8,040 nt of DNA, taken from NCBI GenBank assembly GCA_001724315.1, contig MEEC01000114.1, positions 1-8,040 of the forward strand, read 5' to 3'. A program made the translations under genes and the position numbers. How positions within the stretch are numbered: position 1 is the first letter of the stretch; every line of letters begins with the position of its first letter. The notes under the pieces were generated by a model. It was not told the origin of the DNA. It was given only the letters and a program-made list of their open reading frames with translations, and ran no database searches. Origin of the DNA: Lautropia sp. SCN 70-15 (GTDB taxonomy: Bacteria > Pseudomonadota > Gammaproteobacteria > Burkholderiales > Burkholderiaceae_E). This document shows positions 1 through 5,874 of this stretch, piece by piece.

Positions 1-201
1 GGCATGCCCGAGGCGGCGCTCGCCCGCGAGCTGGAGCTGCCCTATGCCGCGTTGTGCGTGGTGGCCAACCACGCGGCGGGCATCGGCGAGAGCGCGCAGC
101 GGATCTCGCTCGAGGCGATCACCGAGGTGCTCGACCAGGCCATGGCCCGCGTACGCCGTATCCTCTCCGAAGCGATCCGCGGCGAATCGGCAACGGGCTG
201 A
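1..201 (+). CDS. 3' end of a purine nucleoside phosphorylase-family gene (MTAP/MTIP type), partial
   Basis: The reading frame is open from base 1 and ends at TGA 199-201, giving the last 66 residues of a protein whose start lies outside the window. The fragment opens with GMPEAALARELEL, which matches the conserved GMTGMPEAxLARELxL segment of the 5'-methylthioadenosine / 5'-methylthioinosine phosphorylase branch of the PNP family. These enzymes cleave a purine nucleoside with phosphate to free base and ribose-1-phosphate, in purine or methylthioadenosine salvage. Fragment residues 23-27 read NHAAG. An Asn-type motif here, rather than the Asp pair of true MTAPs, suggests 6-oxopurine substrates such as methylthioinosine; this is an inference from a short piece. 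The start codon, N-terminal phosphate site and operon partners cannot be seen. The gene converges on glnD with a 60-bp gap. The family is fairly sure; the substrate is not. Confidence 0.75.
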   Translation, partial: GMPEAALARELELPYAALCVVANHAAGIGESAQRISLEAITEVLDQAMARVRRILSEAIRGESATG

Positions 202-217
202 CCGCCCGAGAGTGACT

Positions 218-233
218 CGCGGGCCGACCCGCG
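218..233 (+). terminator. possible hairpin in the convergent gap (weak terminator candidate)
   Basis: CGCGGG (218-223) and CCCGCG (228-233) form a perfect 6-bp GC stem around a CCGA loop, 16 bases after the stop of the phosphorylase gene and about 30 bases beyond the glnD stop on the other strand. It could serve both converging genes. There is no real T-run on either side, only a loose ATTTATT at 240-246 on the plus strand, so intrinsic termination is doubtful. Such stems also arise by chance in DNA this GC-rich. Confidence 0.3.
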
Positions 234-249
234 CAGCAGATTTATTCGG

Positions 250-265
250 GCGTTCAGGCGTTCAG
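250..265. repeat. tandem 8-bp duplication at the glnD stop codon
   Basis: GCGTTCAG occurs twice in direct tandem, at 250-257 and 258-265. On the minus strand each copy carries a TGA. The copy nearer the gene supplies the glnD stop (262-264), and the second TGA (254-256) lies in another frame. It looks like a small slippage duplication just past the end of glnD. Confidence 0.7.
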
Positions 266-2862
266 GCGCGCAGCGAGTCGAGCAGGTCCGTCTCGAACTG
301 GATCTGCTGGCGCGGGTTCAGCAGGGCAGGGCCTTCGATCAGGAACACGTCCTCGACCCGCTCGCCCAGCGTGGTCACGCGGGCGGTCTCGAGCGTGATC
401 CCGTGCCGGGCGAGCATCAGCGCGATCGCGTACAAGAGGCCGGTGCGGTCGTTGGCGGTGACCGAGAGCAGGAAGTGCTCGCCGCGCTCGTCCGGGCGCA
501 GGTCGACCGCGGGCTCGATCGGGAAGGTCCGCGAGCGCCGGGAGCTGCGCCCGCGCACCGGCGTGGGCAGCGGCGCCCGCCGGTCCAGCCAGTCGCACAG
601 CTCGGTTTCGACCAGGGTCAGGATGTCGCGGTACTGGCCGACCTCGCCCAGCGGGTCGACCACCAGGAAGCTGTCCAGCGCCCAGCCGTCGCGCGTGGTG
701 TGGATCTTGGCGTCGAGCACCGACAGGTTGCGGCTGTCGAAGTAGCCGCACAGCCGTGCGAACAGGTCGGGCTGGTCGCGCAGCCACACCACGACCTGGA
801 AGCCCTCGCCGATCGGCGCCACCCGGGTGCGCACCACCGGGCGGTCGGCGGGCTGCCCGGTCAGCACCCGCGCATGCCAGGCGATGTCCTGCGCGTCGTT
901 GCGCAGGAAGTAGCCCATGCCCAGCCGCTTCCAGAAGTCCTCGTAGCGCTCCGGGGCCACCGCGTGCAGGTTCAGCAGGCGGACCGCCTCGGCGCGGCGC
1001 GCGTCGAGCCTGTGCTCGCGGGTCGGGGCTTCGCCCTCCAGTGCCCGCTTGGCGGCCCGGTACAGGTCCTCGAGCAGCTTGGCCTTCCAGGCGTTCCAGA
1101 CCTTGGGGCTGGTGCCGCGGATGTCGGCCACCGTCAGCAGGTAGAGCGCGGTCAGCCGCTCCTCGGTGCCCACCAGCGACACGAAGCGGGTGATGACCTC
1201 GGGGTCGCCCAGGTCCTGCTTCTGCGCGATCGAGGACATGGTCAGGTGGTGCTCGACCAGGAACTCGACCAGCGCGGTGTCGGCCGGCTCCAGGCCGTGC
1301 TGGACGCAGAAGCGGCGCGCGTCGACCTTGCCGAGCCTGGAGTGGTCGCCGCCGCGCCCCTTGGCGATGTCGTGGAACAGCGCCGCGATCGTGAGCAGCC
1401 AGGGCTTGTCGAAGCCCGCCAGCAGCTGGCTGCAGAACGGGTACTCGTGGGCGTGCTCGGCCATCGCGAAGCGGCGCAGGTTGCGCACCACCATCAGGAT
1501 GTGCTGGTCCACCGTGTAGACGTGGAACAGGTCGTGCTGCATGCGGCCGACGATCCGGCGGAAGGCCGGCAGGTAGCGGCCGAGGACCGACCACTGGTTC
1601 ATTCGCCGCAGTTCGTGCGTGACGCCGCGCGGCGACTGCAGCAGCTGCAGGAACAGCGCGCGGTTGGCCGGGTCGCGCCGGAAGCTCGCGTCGATCCGGG
1701 TCCGGGCGTGCCAGAGCGCGCGCAGCGCGCCGGTGGCGATGCCCGAGAGCTCGGAGTGGCGCTGCATGGCGAGGAAGCAGCGCAGGATGGCCGACGGATC
1801 GCGCTCGAAGAGCTCGGGATCGGCCAGGTCCAGCAGCCCCTGCTTGTCGACGAATTCGCGGTCGATCGGCCGGGCCACCGCGCCGGGCGACGGAAACAGC
1901 GCGCCGCGCAGGTTCTGCAGAACCATCGTGTTGAGCTGGGTCACCGTCTTGGCAGACCGGTAGTAGCGCTGCATCAGCTCTTCGGACGACTGACGGGCCG
2001 AGCTGCGGGCCAGGCCCATGGCCTCGGCGACCCGGGCCTGCAGGTCGAAGAGCAGGCGGTCCTCGTGGCGCCCCGCCAGGATGTGCAGCCAGGCCCGGAT
2101 CCGCGCGATGCGGCGCTCGTTGGCGCGCAGCTGGGTGGCCTCGCTGGCGGTGATCAGACCGCGGGCATGGAGCTCGCTCCAGTTCCGGCCGAAGCCGCTG
2201 GCCCGCGCGATCCAGCGGATCACCTGCAGGTCGCGCAGGCCGCCGGGGCTCTCCTTGGTGTTGGGCTCCAGGCTGTAGGGGCTGTCGTCGAACTTGGCGT
2301 GGCGCTGGCGCATCTCGAGCAGCTTGGCCGAGAAGAATTCGTCGACCTTCAGCGCGGCGTCGAGCTCGCGGCCCAGCGCCTCGTAGCGCTGCCGGCTGCC
2401 GGCCAGCAGCCGGCGCTCGAGCAGGCTGGTGCGAACCGTGATGTCGGCCTGCGCCTCGCGCAGGCACTCCTCGGGCGTGCGAACGCTGTGGCCGATCTCC
2501 AGCCCGAGGTCCCAGCAGGCGCCGATGAAGCGCTCCAGGCCCTCGGCCGCCGCGCCCTCGGGGCGTTCCGGCACCAGGATCAGCAGGTCGACGTCGGAGT
2601 GCGGGTACTGCTCGCCGCGCCCGTAGCCGCCGACCGCGGCCAGCGCGTACTGCCGCGAGGGCGCCACCAGCCGCCACAGCGCGCGAAGGGTCCGGTCGGT
2701 CGCGCGGCCCAGGGCGCGGTGCAGACGGTCCGGATCCTGCGACGCGCGAAAGCCCTCGATCGCGGCGCCGCGCTCGCGCTGCCAAGCCTCGCGAACGGGC
2801 GCGAAATCGGGCGTGCCCGCTTGCGGCGGGAGGGCCTCGGCCCGCAGCGCCCGCGCGCCCAT
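262..2862 (-). CDS. glnD: bifunctional [protein-PII] uridylyltransferase / uridylyl-removing enzyme
   Basis: This 866-residue protein is close to the usual length (E. coli GlnD has 890). GlnD is the cytoplasmic nitrogen sensor: when glutamine is low it uridylylates PII proteins, and when glutamine is high it removes UMP, thereby steering glutamine synthetase adenylylation and NtrBC. The N-terminal nucleotidyltransferase domain shows GGYGRGEQ at 78-85 and SDVD at 89-92, giving metal ligands D90 and D92. The central HD hydrolase domain (about 450-580) shows H454, the H497-D498 pair in ALFHDIAKGRGGDHS, and H538-H539. Two ACT domains follow, at about 688-760 and 797-866, which bind glutamine in this family. 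The ATG lies three bases (GTC) after the map stop and has no clear Shine-Dalgarno sequence, so translation probably depends on ribosomes finishing map. All key residues are present, so both activities are expected. Confidence 0.97.
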   Translation of the reverse strand: MGARALRAEALPPQAGTPDFAPVREAWQRERGAAIEGFRASQDPDRLHRALGRATDRTLRALWRLVAPSRQYALAAVGGYGRGEQYPHSDVDLLILVPERPEGAAAEGLERFIGACWDLGLEIGHSVRTPEECLREAQADITVRTSLLERRLLAGSRQRYEALGRELDAALKVDEFFSAKLLEMRQRHAKFDDSPYSLEPNTKESPGGLRDLQVIRWIARASGFGRNWSELHARGLITASEATQLRANERRIARIRAWLHILAGRHEDRLLFDLQARVAEAMGLARSSARQSSEELMQRYYRSAKTVTQLNTMVLQNLRGALFPSPGAVARPIDREFVDKQGLLDLADPELFERDPSAILRCFLAMQRHSELSGIATGALRALWHARTRIDASFRRDPANRALFLQLLQSPRGVTHELRRMNQWSVLGRYLPAFRRIVGRMQHDLFHVYTVDQHILMVVRNLRRFAMAEHAHEYPFCSQLLAGFDKPWLLTIAALFHDIAKGRGGDHSRLGKVDARRFCVQHGLEPADTALVEFLVEHHLTMSSIAQKQDLGDPEVITRFVSLVGTEERLTALYLLTVADIRGTSPKVWNAWKAKLLEDLYRAAKRALEGEAPTREHRLDARRAEAVRLLNLHAVAPERYEDFWKRLGMGYFLRNDAQDIAWHARVLTGQPADRPVVRTRVAPIGEGFQVVVWLRDQPDLFARLCGYFDSRNLSVLDAKIHTTRDGWALDSFLVVDPLGEVGQYRDILTLVETELCDWLDRRAPLPTPVRGRSSRRSRTFPIEPAVDLRPDERGEHFLLSVTANDRTGLLYAIALMLARHGITLETARVTTLGERVEDVFLIEGPALLNPRQQIQFETDLLDSLRA

Positions 2863-2865
2863 GAC

Positions 2866-3675
2866 TCAGGCGACCGCGGTGAGCGGCTCGGGGCGGGCCG
2901 GCGCGCCGGCGGAAACCGTGAGCACCTCGAAGCCGGTTTCGGTGACCAGCACCGTGTGCTCCCACTGCGCCGACAGGCTGTGGTCCTTGGTCACGATGGT
3001 CCAGCCGTCGGCCATCTCGCGGACCTCGCGGCGGCCGGCATTGATCATCGGCTCCACGGTGAAGATCATGCCGGCCTCGAACCGGTCGCCGGTGCCCGGC
3101 CGGCCGTAGTGCAGGATCTGCGGCTCCTCGTGGAACTTGCGGCCGATGCCGTGTCCGCAGAACTCGCGGACCACCGAGCAGCCCTGGGCCTCGGCGTGGC
3201 GCTGGATCGCGTGGCCGATGTCGCCCACCGTGGCGCCCGGGCGCACCTGCTCGATGCCCAGCCACATGCACTCCCAGGTGACCTGGCAGAGCCGGCGCGC
3301 GGCGATCGACGCCTCGCCGACCAGGAACATCCGGCTCGTGTCCCCGTGGAAGCCGTCCTTGATGACGGTGACGTCGATGTTGACGATGTCGCCGTTCTTC
3401 AGCACCCGGTCGCCGGGAATGCCGTGGCAGACCTGGTGGTTGACCGAGGTGCAGACCGACTTGGGGTAGGGCCGGTAGCCGGGCGGCGCGTAGTTCAGCG
3501 GCGCCGGCACGGTGCCCTGCACCCCGACCATGTAGTCGTGGCACAGCCGGTCGAGCTCGCCGGTGGTGACCCCCGGCTTGACGAAGGGCGTGATGTAGTC
3601 GAGGACCTCGCTAGCCAGGCGGCCGGCGATCCTCATGGCCTCGATCTCGGAGGCTGTCTTGATGTTGATTGCCAT
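2866..3675 (-). CDS. map: type I methionine aminopeptidase
   Basis: The 269-residue protein removes the initiator methionine from nascent chains in the cytoplasm when the second residue is small. All five metal ligands of the family can be placed: D101 (in NIDVT), D112 (HGDTS), H175 (CGHGIGR), E208 (TVEPM) and E239 (WEHT). The substrate-contacting His is H84 in VCHGIP. The start MAINIKT aligns with E. coli MAISIKT, which fixes the ATG at 3673-3675; the next in-frame ATG (residue 14) would cut into conserved sequence. The C-terminus has a short Ala/Pro-rich tail, so the protein is slightly longer than the 264-residue E. coli enzyme. There is no Shine-Dalgarno sequence; instead a perfect TATAAT ends six bases before the ATG, which implies a leaderless message. 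It is the first gene of a likely map-glnD operon and diverges from rpsB, as in many proteobacteria. Confidence 0.98.
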   Translation of the reverse strand: MAINIKTASEIEAMRIAGRLASEVLDYITPFVKPGVTTGELDRLCHDYMVGVQGTVPAPLNYAPPGYRPYPKSVCTSVNHQVCHGIPGDRVLKNGDIVNIDVTVIKDGFHGDTSRMFLVGEASIAARRLCQVTWECMWLGIEQVRPGATVGDIGHAIQRHAEAQGCSVVREFCGHGIGRKFHEEPQILHYGRPGTGDRFEAGMIFTVEPMINAGRREVREMADGWTIVTKDHSLSAQWEHTVLVTETGFEVLTVSAGAPARPEPLTAVA

Positions 3676-3683
3676 GCTAGAAT
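3675..3683 (+). promoter_or_regulatory. extended -10 element of the rpsB promoter
   Basis: TGCTAGAAT fits the extended -10 pattern TGnTAnAAT, with the hexamer TAGAAT at 3678-3683. The hexamer at -35 distance (TGTCTT, 3655-3660, 17-bp spacer) is poor, as often seen with extended -10 promoters. The predicted start is near 3690, giving an rpsB leader of about 180 bases. The element overlaps the map -10 on the other strand by two bases and reaches into the map start codon. A less likely alternative is TTGATG (3659-3664) with AATTAT (3681-3686). Confidence 0.5.
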
Positions 3684-3687
3684 TATA
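3682..3687 (-). promoter_or_regulatory. -10 element of the map(-glnD) promoter
   Basis: On the minus strand the bases read TATAAT, a perfect sigma-70 -10 hexamer in otherwise GC-rich DNA. Six bases separate it from the A of the map ATG, so the expected transcription start (+1) is at or beside base 3675, the first base of the start codon. No good -35 hexamer stands at 16-18 bp; the best-placed hexamers (around 3704-3711) match poorly. The -10 is convincing, while the exact start site is an inference. Confidence 0.6.
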
Positions 3688-3689
3688 GG

Positions 3690-3869
3690 CTTCGCTTTTG
3701 GCGGATGCCGCGCAATATCCATGCGGTGCTTCCGTCGATGACGAAAGTCGATGGCGAAAATCGCGCGCGCCGCACCTGACGGGTGCCGCAGGCCACCGAA
3801 CAGCCCGTACAGGGCCGGGGGCCGCGGCCTTTGCGGCGCGTCAGTCACAACCCTCAGTTGGAGTCTGTC
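3690..3869 (+). promoter_or_regulatory. rpsB 5' leader with several hairpins, possible S2 autoregulatory region
   Basis: The roughly 180 bases between the predicted start site and the rpsB ATG hold no supported gene. Visible stems are 3732-3738 with 3748-3754 (7 bp including one G-U, 9-base loop), 3772-3776 with 3782-3786 (5 bp), 3803-3806 with 3812-3815 (4 bp), and 3821-3825 with 3833-3837 (5 bp). In E. coli the equivalent map-rpsB interval carries a structured leader through which S2 represses its own synthesis, and also yields the small RNA t44/tff. That this leader does the same is inference from position and length; no primary-sequence match to the E. coli element was established. Confidence 0.4.
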
Positions 3870-4631
3870 ATGTCCGTCACCATGCGGCAAATGCTCGAGG
3901 CCGGCGTTCACTTCGGCCACCAGACGCGGTTCTGGAATCCCCGGATGGCCCCGTACATCTACGGCCATCGCAATCGCATCCACATCTTCAATCTCGAGAA
4001 GACCCTGGTCATGTACCAGGACTCGATGAAATACCTGCGCCAGCTGGCCGCCAACCGCGGCACCGTGCTGTTCGTGGGCACCAAGCGCTCGGCCCGCGAG
4101 ACCATCGCCGAGGAAGCCGCGCGCGCCGGCATGCCCTTCGTCGACCAGCGCTGGCTCGGCGGCATGCTGACCAACTTCAAGACGGTCAAGACCTCGATCA
4201 AGCGCCTGAAGGACATGGAAGCCACGATGGCCGAAGGCGGCCTCGAGAAGATGTCCAAGAAGGAAGGCCTGATGTTCCAGCGCGAGATGGAGAAGCTCGA
4301 GCGCAGCCTGGGCGGCATCAAGGACATGGGCGGCCTGCCCGACGCGCTGTTCGTGGTCGACGTCGGCTACCACAAGATCGCGATCACCGAAGCGCAGAAG
4401 CTCGGCATCCCGGTCGTGGCGGTGGTCGACACCAACCATTCGCCCGAGGGCATCGATCACGTGATTCCGGGCAACGACGACTCGGCGCGCGCCATCAAGC
4501 TCTATGCCCGCGGCGCCGCGGACGCGATCCTCGAAGGTCGCGCCGCCTCGCTGCAGGAGATCGTCAAGACGGCGACCGAAGGCGACGAGGAATTCGTCGA
4601 AATCGACGCCGGCGAGGACGAAGAAGCCTGA
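3870..4631 (+). CDS. rpsB: 30S ribosomal protein S2
   Basis: The 253-residue product is S2, a late-assembling protein of the small subunit that binds near S1 and the 16S rRNA on the back of the 30S. The start MSVTMRQMLEAGVHFGHQTR is the standard S2 N-terminus; GGAG at 3860-3863 stands six bases before the ATG, which rules out the longer in-frame start at 3783. Further signatures are FWNPRMAPYIYGHRN (21-35), FVGTKR (68-73), RWLGGMLTNFKT (94-105) and the DTNHSPEGIDHVIPGNDD region (187-204). The central part (about 107-155) is the helical hairpin typical of the family. The last 15 residues are strongly acidic, as in related betaproteobacterial S2 proteins. rpsB is the first gene of the plus-strand cluster and is followed by a terminator-like structure before tsf. 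Confidence 0.98.
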   Translation: MSVTMRQMLEAGVHFGHQTRFWNPRMAPYIYGHRNRIHIFNLEKTLVMYQDSMKYLRQLAANRGTVLFVGTKRSARETIAEEAARAGMPFVDQRWLGGMLTNFKTVKTSIKRLKDMEATMAEGGLEKMSKKEGLMFQREMEKLERSLGGIKDMGGLPDALFVVDVGYHKIAITEAQKLGIPVVAVVDTNHSPEGIDHVIPGNDDSARAIKLYARGAADAILEGRAASLQEIVKTATEGDEEFVEIDAGEDEEA

Positions 4632-4658
4632 GCAGTCGCAACCCCGTAGCGGCCGACG

Positions 4659-4691
4659 GCCGATGAAATCGGCGGCGGGCACGGCCCGCCG
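4659..4691 (+). promoter_or_regulatory. two adjoining hairpins in the rpsB-tsf gap
   Basis: GCCGAT (4659-4664) pairs with ATCGGC (4668-4673) around a GAA loop. Directly after it, GGCGGGC (4674-4680) pairs with GCCCGCC (4684-4690) around ACG; a further C4673-G4691 pair is possible if the first stem gives up its last base. Both stems are perfect. They lie immediately upstream of the terminator at 4706-4735 and may set whether it forms. Confidence 0.55.
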
Positions 4692-4705
4692 GCCGGGGGC
4701 GCGGC

Positions 4706-4735
4706 GGGGCTGTCGGTGACAGCCCCCTTTTTTTT
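4706..4735 (+). terminator. intrinsic (Rho-independent) terminator / attenuator between rpsB and tsf
   Basis: GGGGCTGTC (4706-4714) and GACAGCCCC (4718-4726) form a perfect 9-bp stem with a GGT loop. One C and eight consecutive Ts (4728-4735) follow. This is a textbook intrinsic terminator 75 bases past the rpsB stop and 39 bases before the tsf start. No convincing promoter stands between it and tsf, so tsf probably depends on readthrough, which would make this an attenuator setting the S2 to EF-Ts ratio. Confidence 0.85.
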
Positions 4736-4774
4736 ACCCGACACGAACACCACGAAACCGAACGGAGTCCAGCA

Positions 4775-5671
4775 ATGGCCGAAATCACTGCAGCCATGGT
4801 CAAGGAACTGCGCGAGAAGACCGACGCGCCGATGATGGAGTGCAAGAAGGCGCTCACCGAGGCCGAGGGCGACATGGCCCGCGCCGAGGAGATCCTGCGC
4901 GTCAAGCTCGGCAACAAGGCCACCAAGGCGGCCGCCCGGGTGGCCGCCGAAGGCGTCGTCGGCATCCACGTGAGCGCCGACGGCCGCAACGCGGCAATGG
5001 TCGAGCTCAACTGCGAGACCGACTTCGTCGCCAAGAACGACGACTTCCTGAAGCTCGCGAGCGATCTCGCCACCCTGGTGGCCGAGCGCAGCCCGGCCGA
5101 CGTCGAGGCCCTGTCGGCGCTGCCGATGGCCGGCACCACCGTCGACGAGTACCGCAAGACCCTGATCGGCCGGATCGGCGAGAACATGAGCATCCGCCGC
5201 TTCGCGCGCATCGAAGCCAAGGGCCGGATCGCCAGCTACCTGCACGGCGGCGCCAAGATCGGCGTGCTGGTCGACCTGGTCGGCGGCGACGAGACCCTGG
5301 CCAAGGACCTCGCGATGCACATCGCCGCGAGCAAGCCGAAGGCGCTGTCCAGGGAAGGCGTGCCGGCCGAGGAAGTCGAGCGCGAGCGCTCGATCGCCGC
5401 GCAGAAGGCTGCCGAGTCGGGCAAGCCGGCGGAGATCGTCGCCAAGATGGTCGAGGGCACCGTCCAGAAGTTCCTGAAGGAGGTCACGCTGCTCGGCCAG
5501 ATCTTCGTGAAGGACCCGGAAGGCAAGCAGACCATCGAGCAACTGCTCAAGGCGCGCGGCGCCCAGGTCGCTGCCTTCACGCTGTACGTGGTCGGCGAGG
5601 GCATCGAGAAGAAACAGACCGATTTCGCTGCCGAAGTGGCCGCGCAGGCGGCCGCTGCCGCTGGTCGCTGA
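4775..5671 (+). CDS. tsf: translation elongation factor Ts
   Basis: The 298-residue protein is the guanine nucleotide exchange factor that ejects GDP from EF-Tu so that it can be reloaded with GTP. The N-terminal module (about 1-55) carries KELREKTDAPMMECKKAL, the EF-Tu binding UBA-like domain in its betaproteobacterial form. The core signature TDFVAKND is at 82-89, with the D83-F84 pair that in E. coli (D80, F81) inserts near the EF-Tu Mg2+ site. The second half has the usual dimerisation-domain repeat, and the protein ends in an Ala-rich tail. E. coli EF-Ts has 283 residues, so the length is normal for the group. GGAG at 4764-4767 lies seven bases before the ATG. The gene follows rpsB as in most bacteria, but across the terminator at 4706-4735. 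Confidence 0.98.
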   Translation: MAEITAAMVKELREKTDAPMMECKKALTEAEGDMARAEEILRVKLGNKATKAAARVAAEGVVGIHVSADGRNAAMVELNCETDFVAKNDDFLKLASDLATLVAERSPADVEALSALPMAGTTVDEYRKTLIGRIGENMSIRRFARIEAKGRIASYLHGGAKIGVLVDLVGGDETLAKDLAMHIAASKPKALSREGVPAEEVERERSIAAQKAAESGKPAEIVAKMVEGTVQKFLKEVTLLGQIFVKDPEGKQTIEQLLKARGAQVAAFTLYVVGEGIEKKQTDFAAEVAAQAAAAAGR

Positions 5672-5710
5672 GCGAGACGGCAATCGAAGTCGCGGGCACC
5701 GAAATCGGGC

Positions 5711-5716
5711 GATAAT
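5711..5716 (+). promoter_or_regulatory. candidate -10 element upstream of pyrH
   Basis: GATAAT matches the sigma-70 -10 consensus at five of six positions and is the only AT-rich hexamer of this quality in the tsf-pyrH gap. No good -35 hexamer stands 16-18 bp upstream (AGTCGC at 5688-5693 is weak) and there is no TG extension. If active, transcription would begin near 5723 and leave a leader of about 150 bases before pyrH. Confidence 0.35.
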
Positions 5717-5726
5717 CGCGAAGGGC

Positions 5727-5788
5727 GGCGCCTCGCGGGGCGCCGGCCGCGCGGGCGCCCCGTCGGGCGGCCCGTCCAGGGCGCCCGC
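5727..5788 (+). repeat. GC-rich inverted repeats in the pyrH leader
   Basis: Two stems lie in a row. GGCGCC (5727-5732) pairs with GGCGCC (5739-5744). GCGGGCGCCC (5751-5760) then pairs perfectly with GGGCGCCCGC (5779-5788), 10 bp, enclosing an inner hairpin CGGG/CCCG (5764-5767 with 5771-5774). The self-complementary core GGGCGCCC therefore appears twice, 26 bases apart. No T-run follows, so this is not an intrinsic terminator. It could be a leader fold, an mRNA-stabilising stem or a protein site; the function is unknown. Confidence 0.6.
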
Positions 5789-5826
5789 CCCCGGGTGCCG
5801 CATCGCGAGGATTCGTCCGGTCGCGG

Positions 5827-5844
5827 AGCCGGCCCAGCCGGCCC
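5827..5844. repeat. tandem 9-bp repeat upstream of pyrH
   Basis: AGCCGGCCC occurs twice with no gap, at 5827-5835 and 5836-5844, ending 18 bases before the pyrH Shine-Dalgarno sequence. The copies are identical. It may be a simple slippage duplication in non-coding DNA. Confidence 0.75.
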
Positions 5845-5862
5845 GACGCACCGGTCCACATC

Positions 5863-5867
5863 GGGAG
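5863..5867 (+). promoter_or_regulatory. ribosome binding site that decides the pyrH TTG start
   Basis: GGGAG stands seven bases before the TTG at 5875-5877. Nearby ATG or GTG codons in frame are lacking: the first in-frame ATG (5968) lies beyond the conserved KLSGEA motif. This site is therefore the main support for the TTG start. Confidence 0.8.
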
Positions 5868-5874
5868 ATCGACT

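Noticed and set aside
254..3544. An open frame of 1096 codons on the minus strand in a different frame from map and glnD
   Set aside because: It overlaps both real genes out of frame and is Arg/Pro/Ala/Gly-rich with no motifs. The map and glnD frames carry complete catalytic motifs.
403..3741. An open frame of 1112 codons on the plus strand, antisense to all of map and most of glnD
   Set aside because: It is the mirror of well-conserved genes in very GC-rich DNA, where stop codons are rare in the shadow frames. The predicted protein is Val/Ala/Gly/Asp/Arg-rich with no recognisable domain, and no promoter or ribosome binding site was seen.
3783..3869. A longer rpsB start at ATG 3783 adding 29 residues
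   Set aside because: The extra residues do not resemble S2, whereas the ATG at 3870 has GGAG six bases upstream and matches the family N-terminus.
5751..5788. The 10-bp GC stem after tsf as an intrinsic terminator
   Set aside because: No T-run follows on the plus strand (the next bases are C- and G-rich), so it was called an inverted repeat instead.
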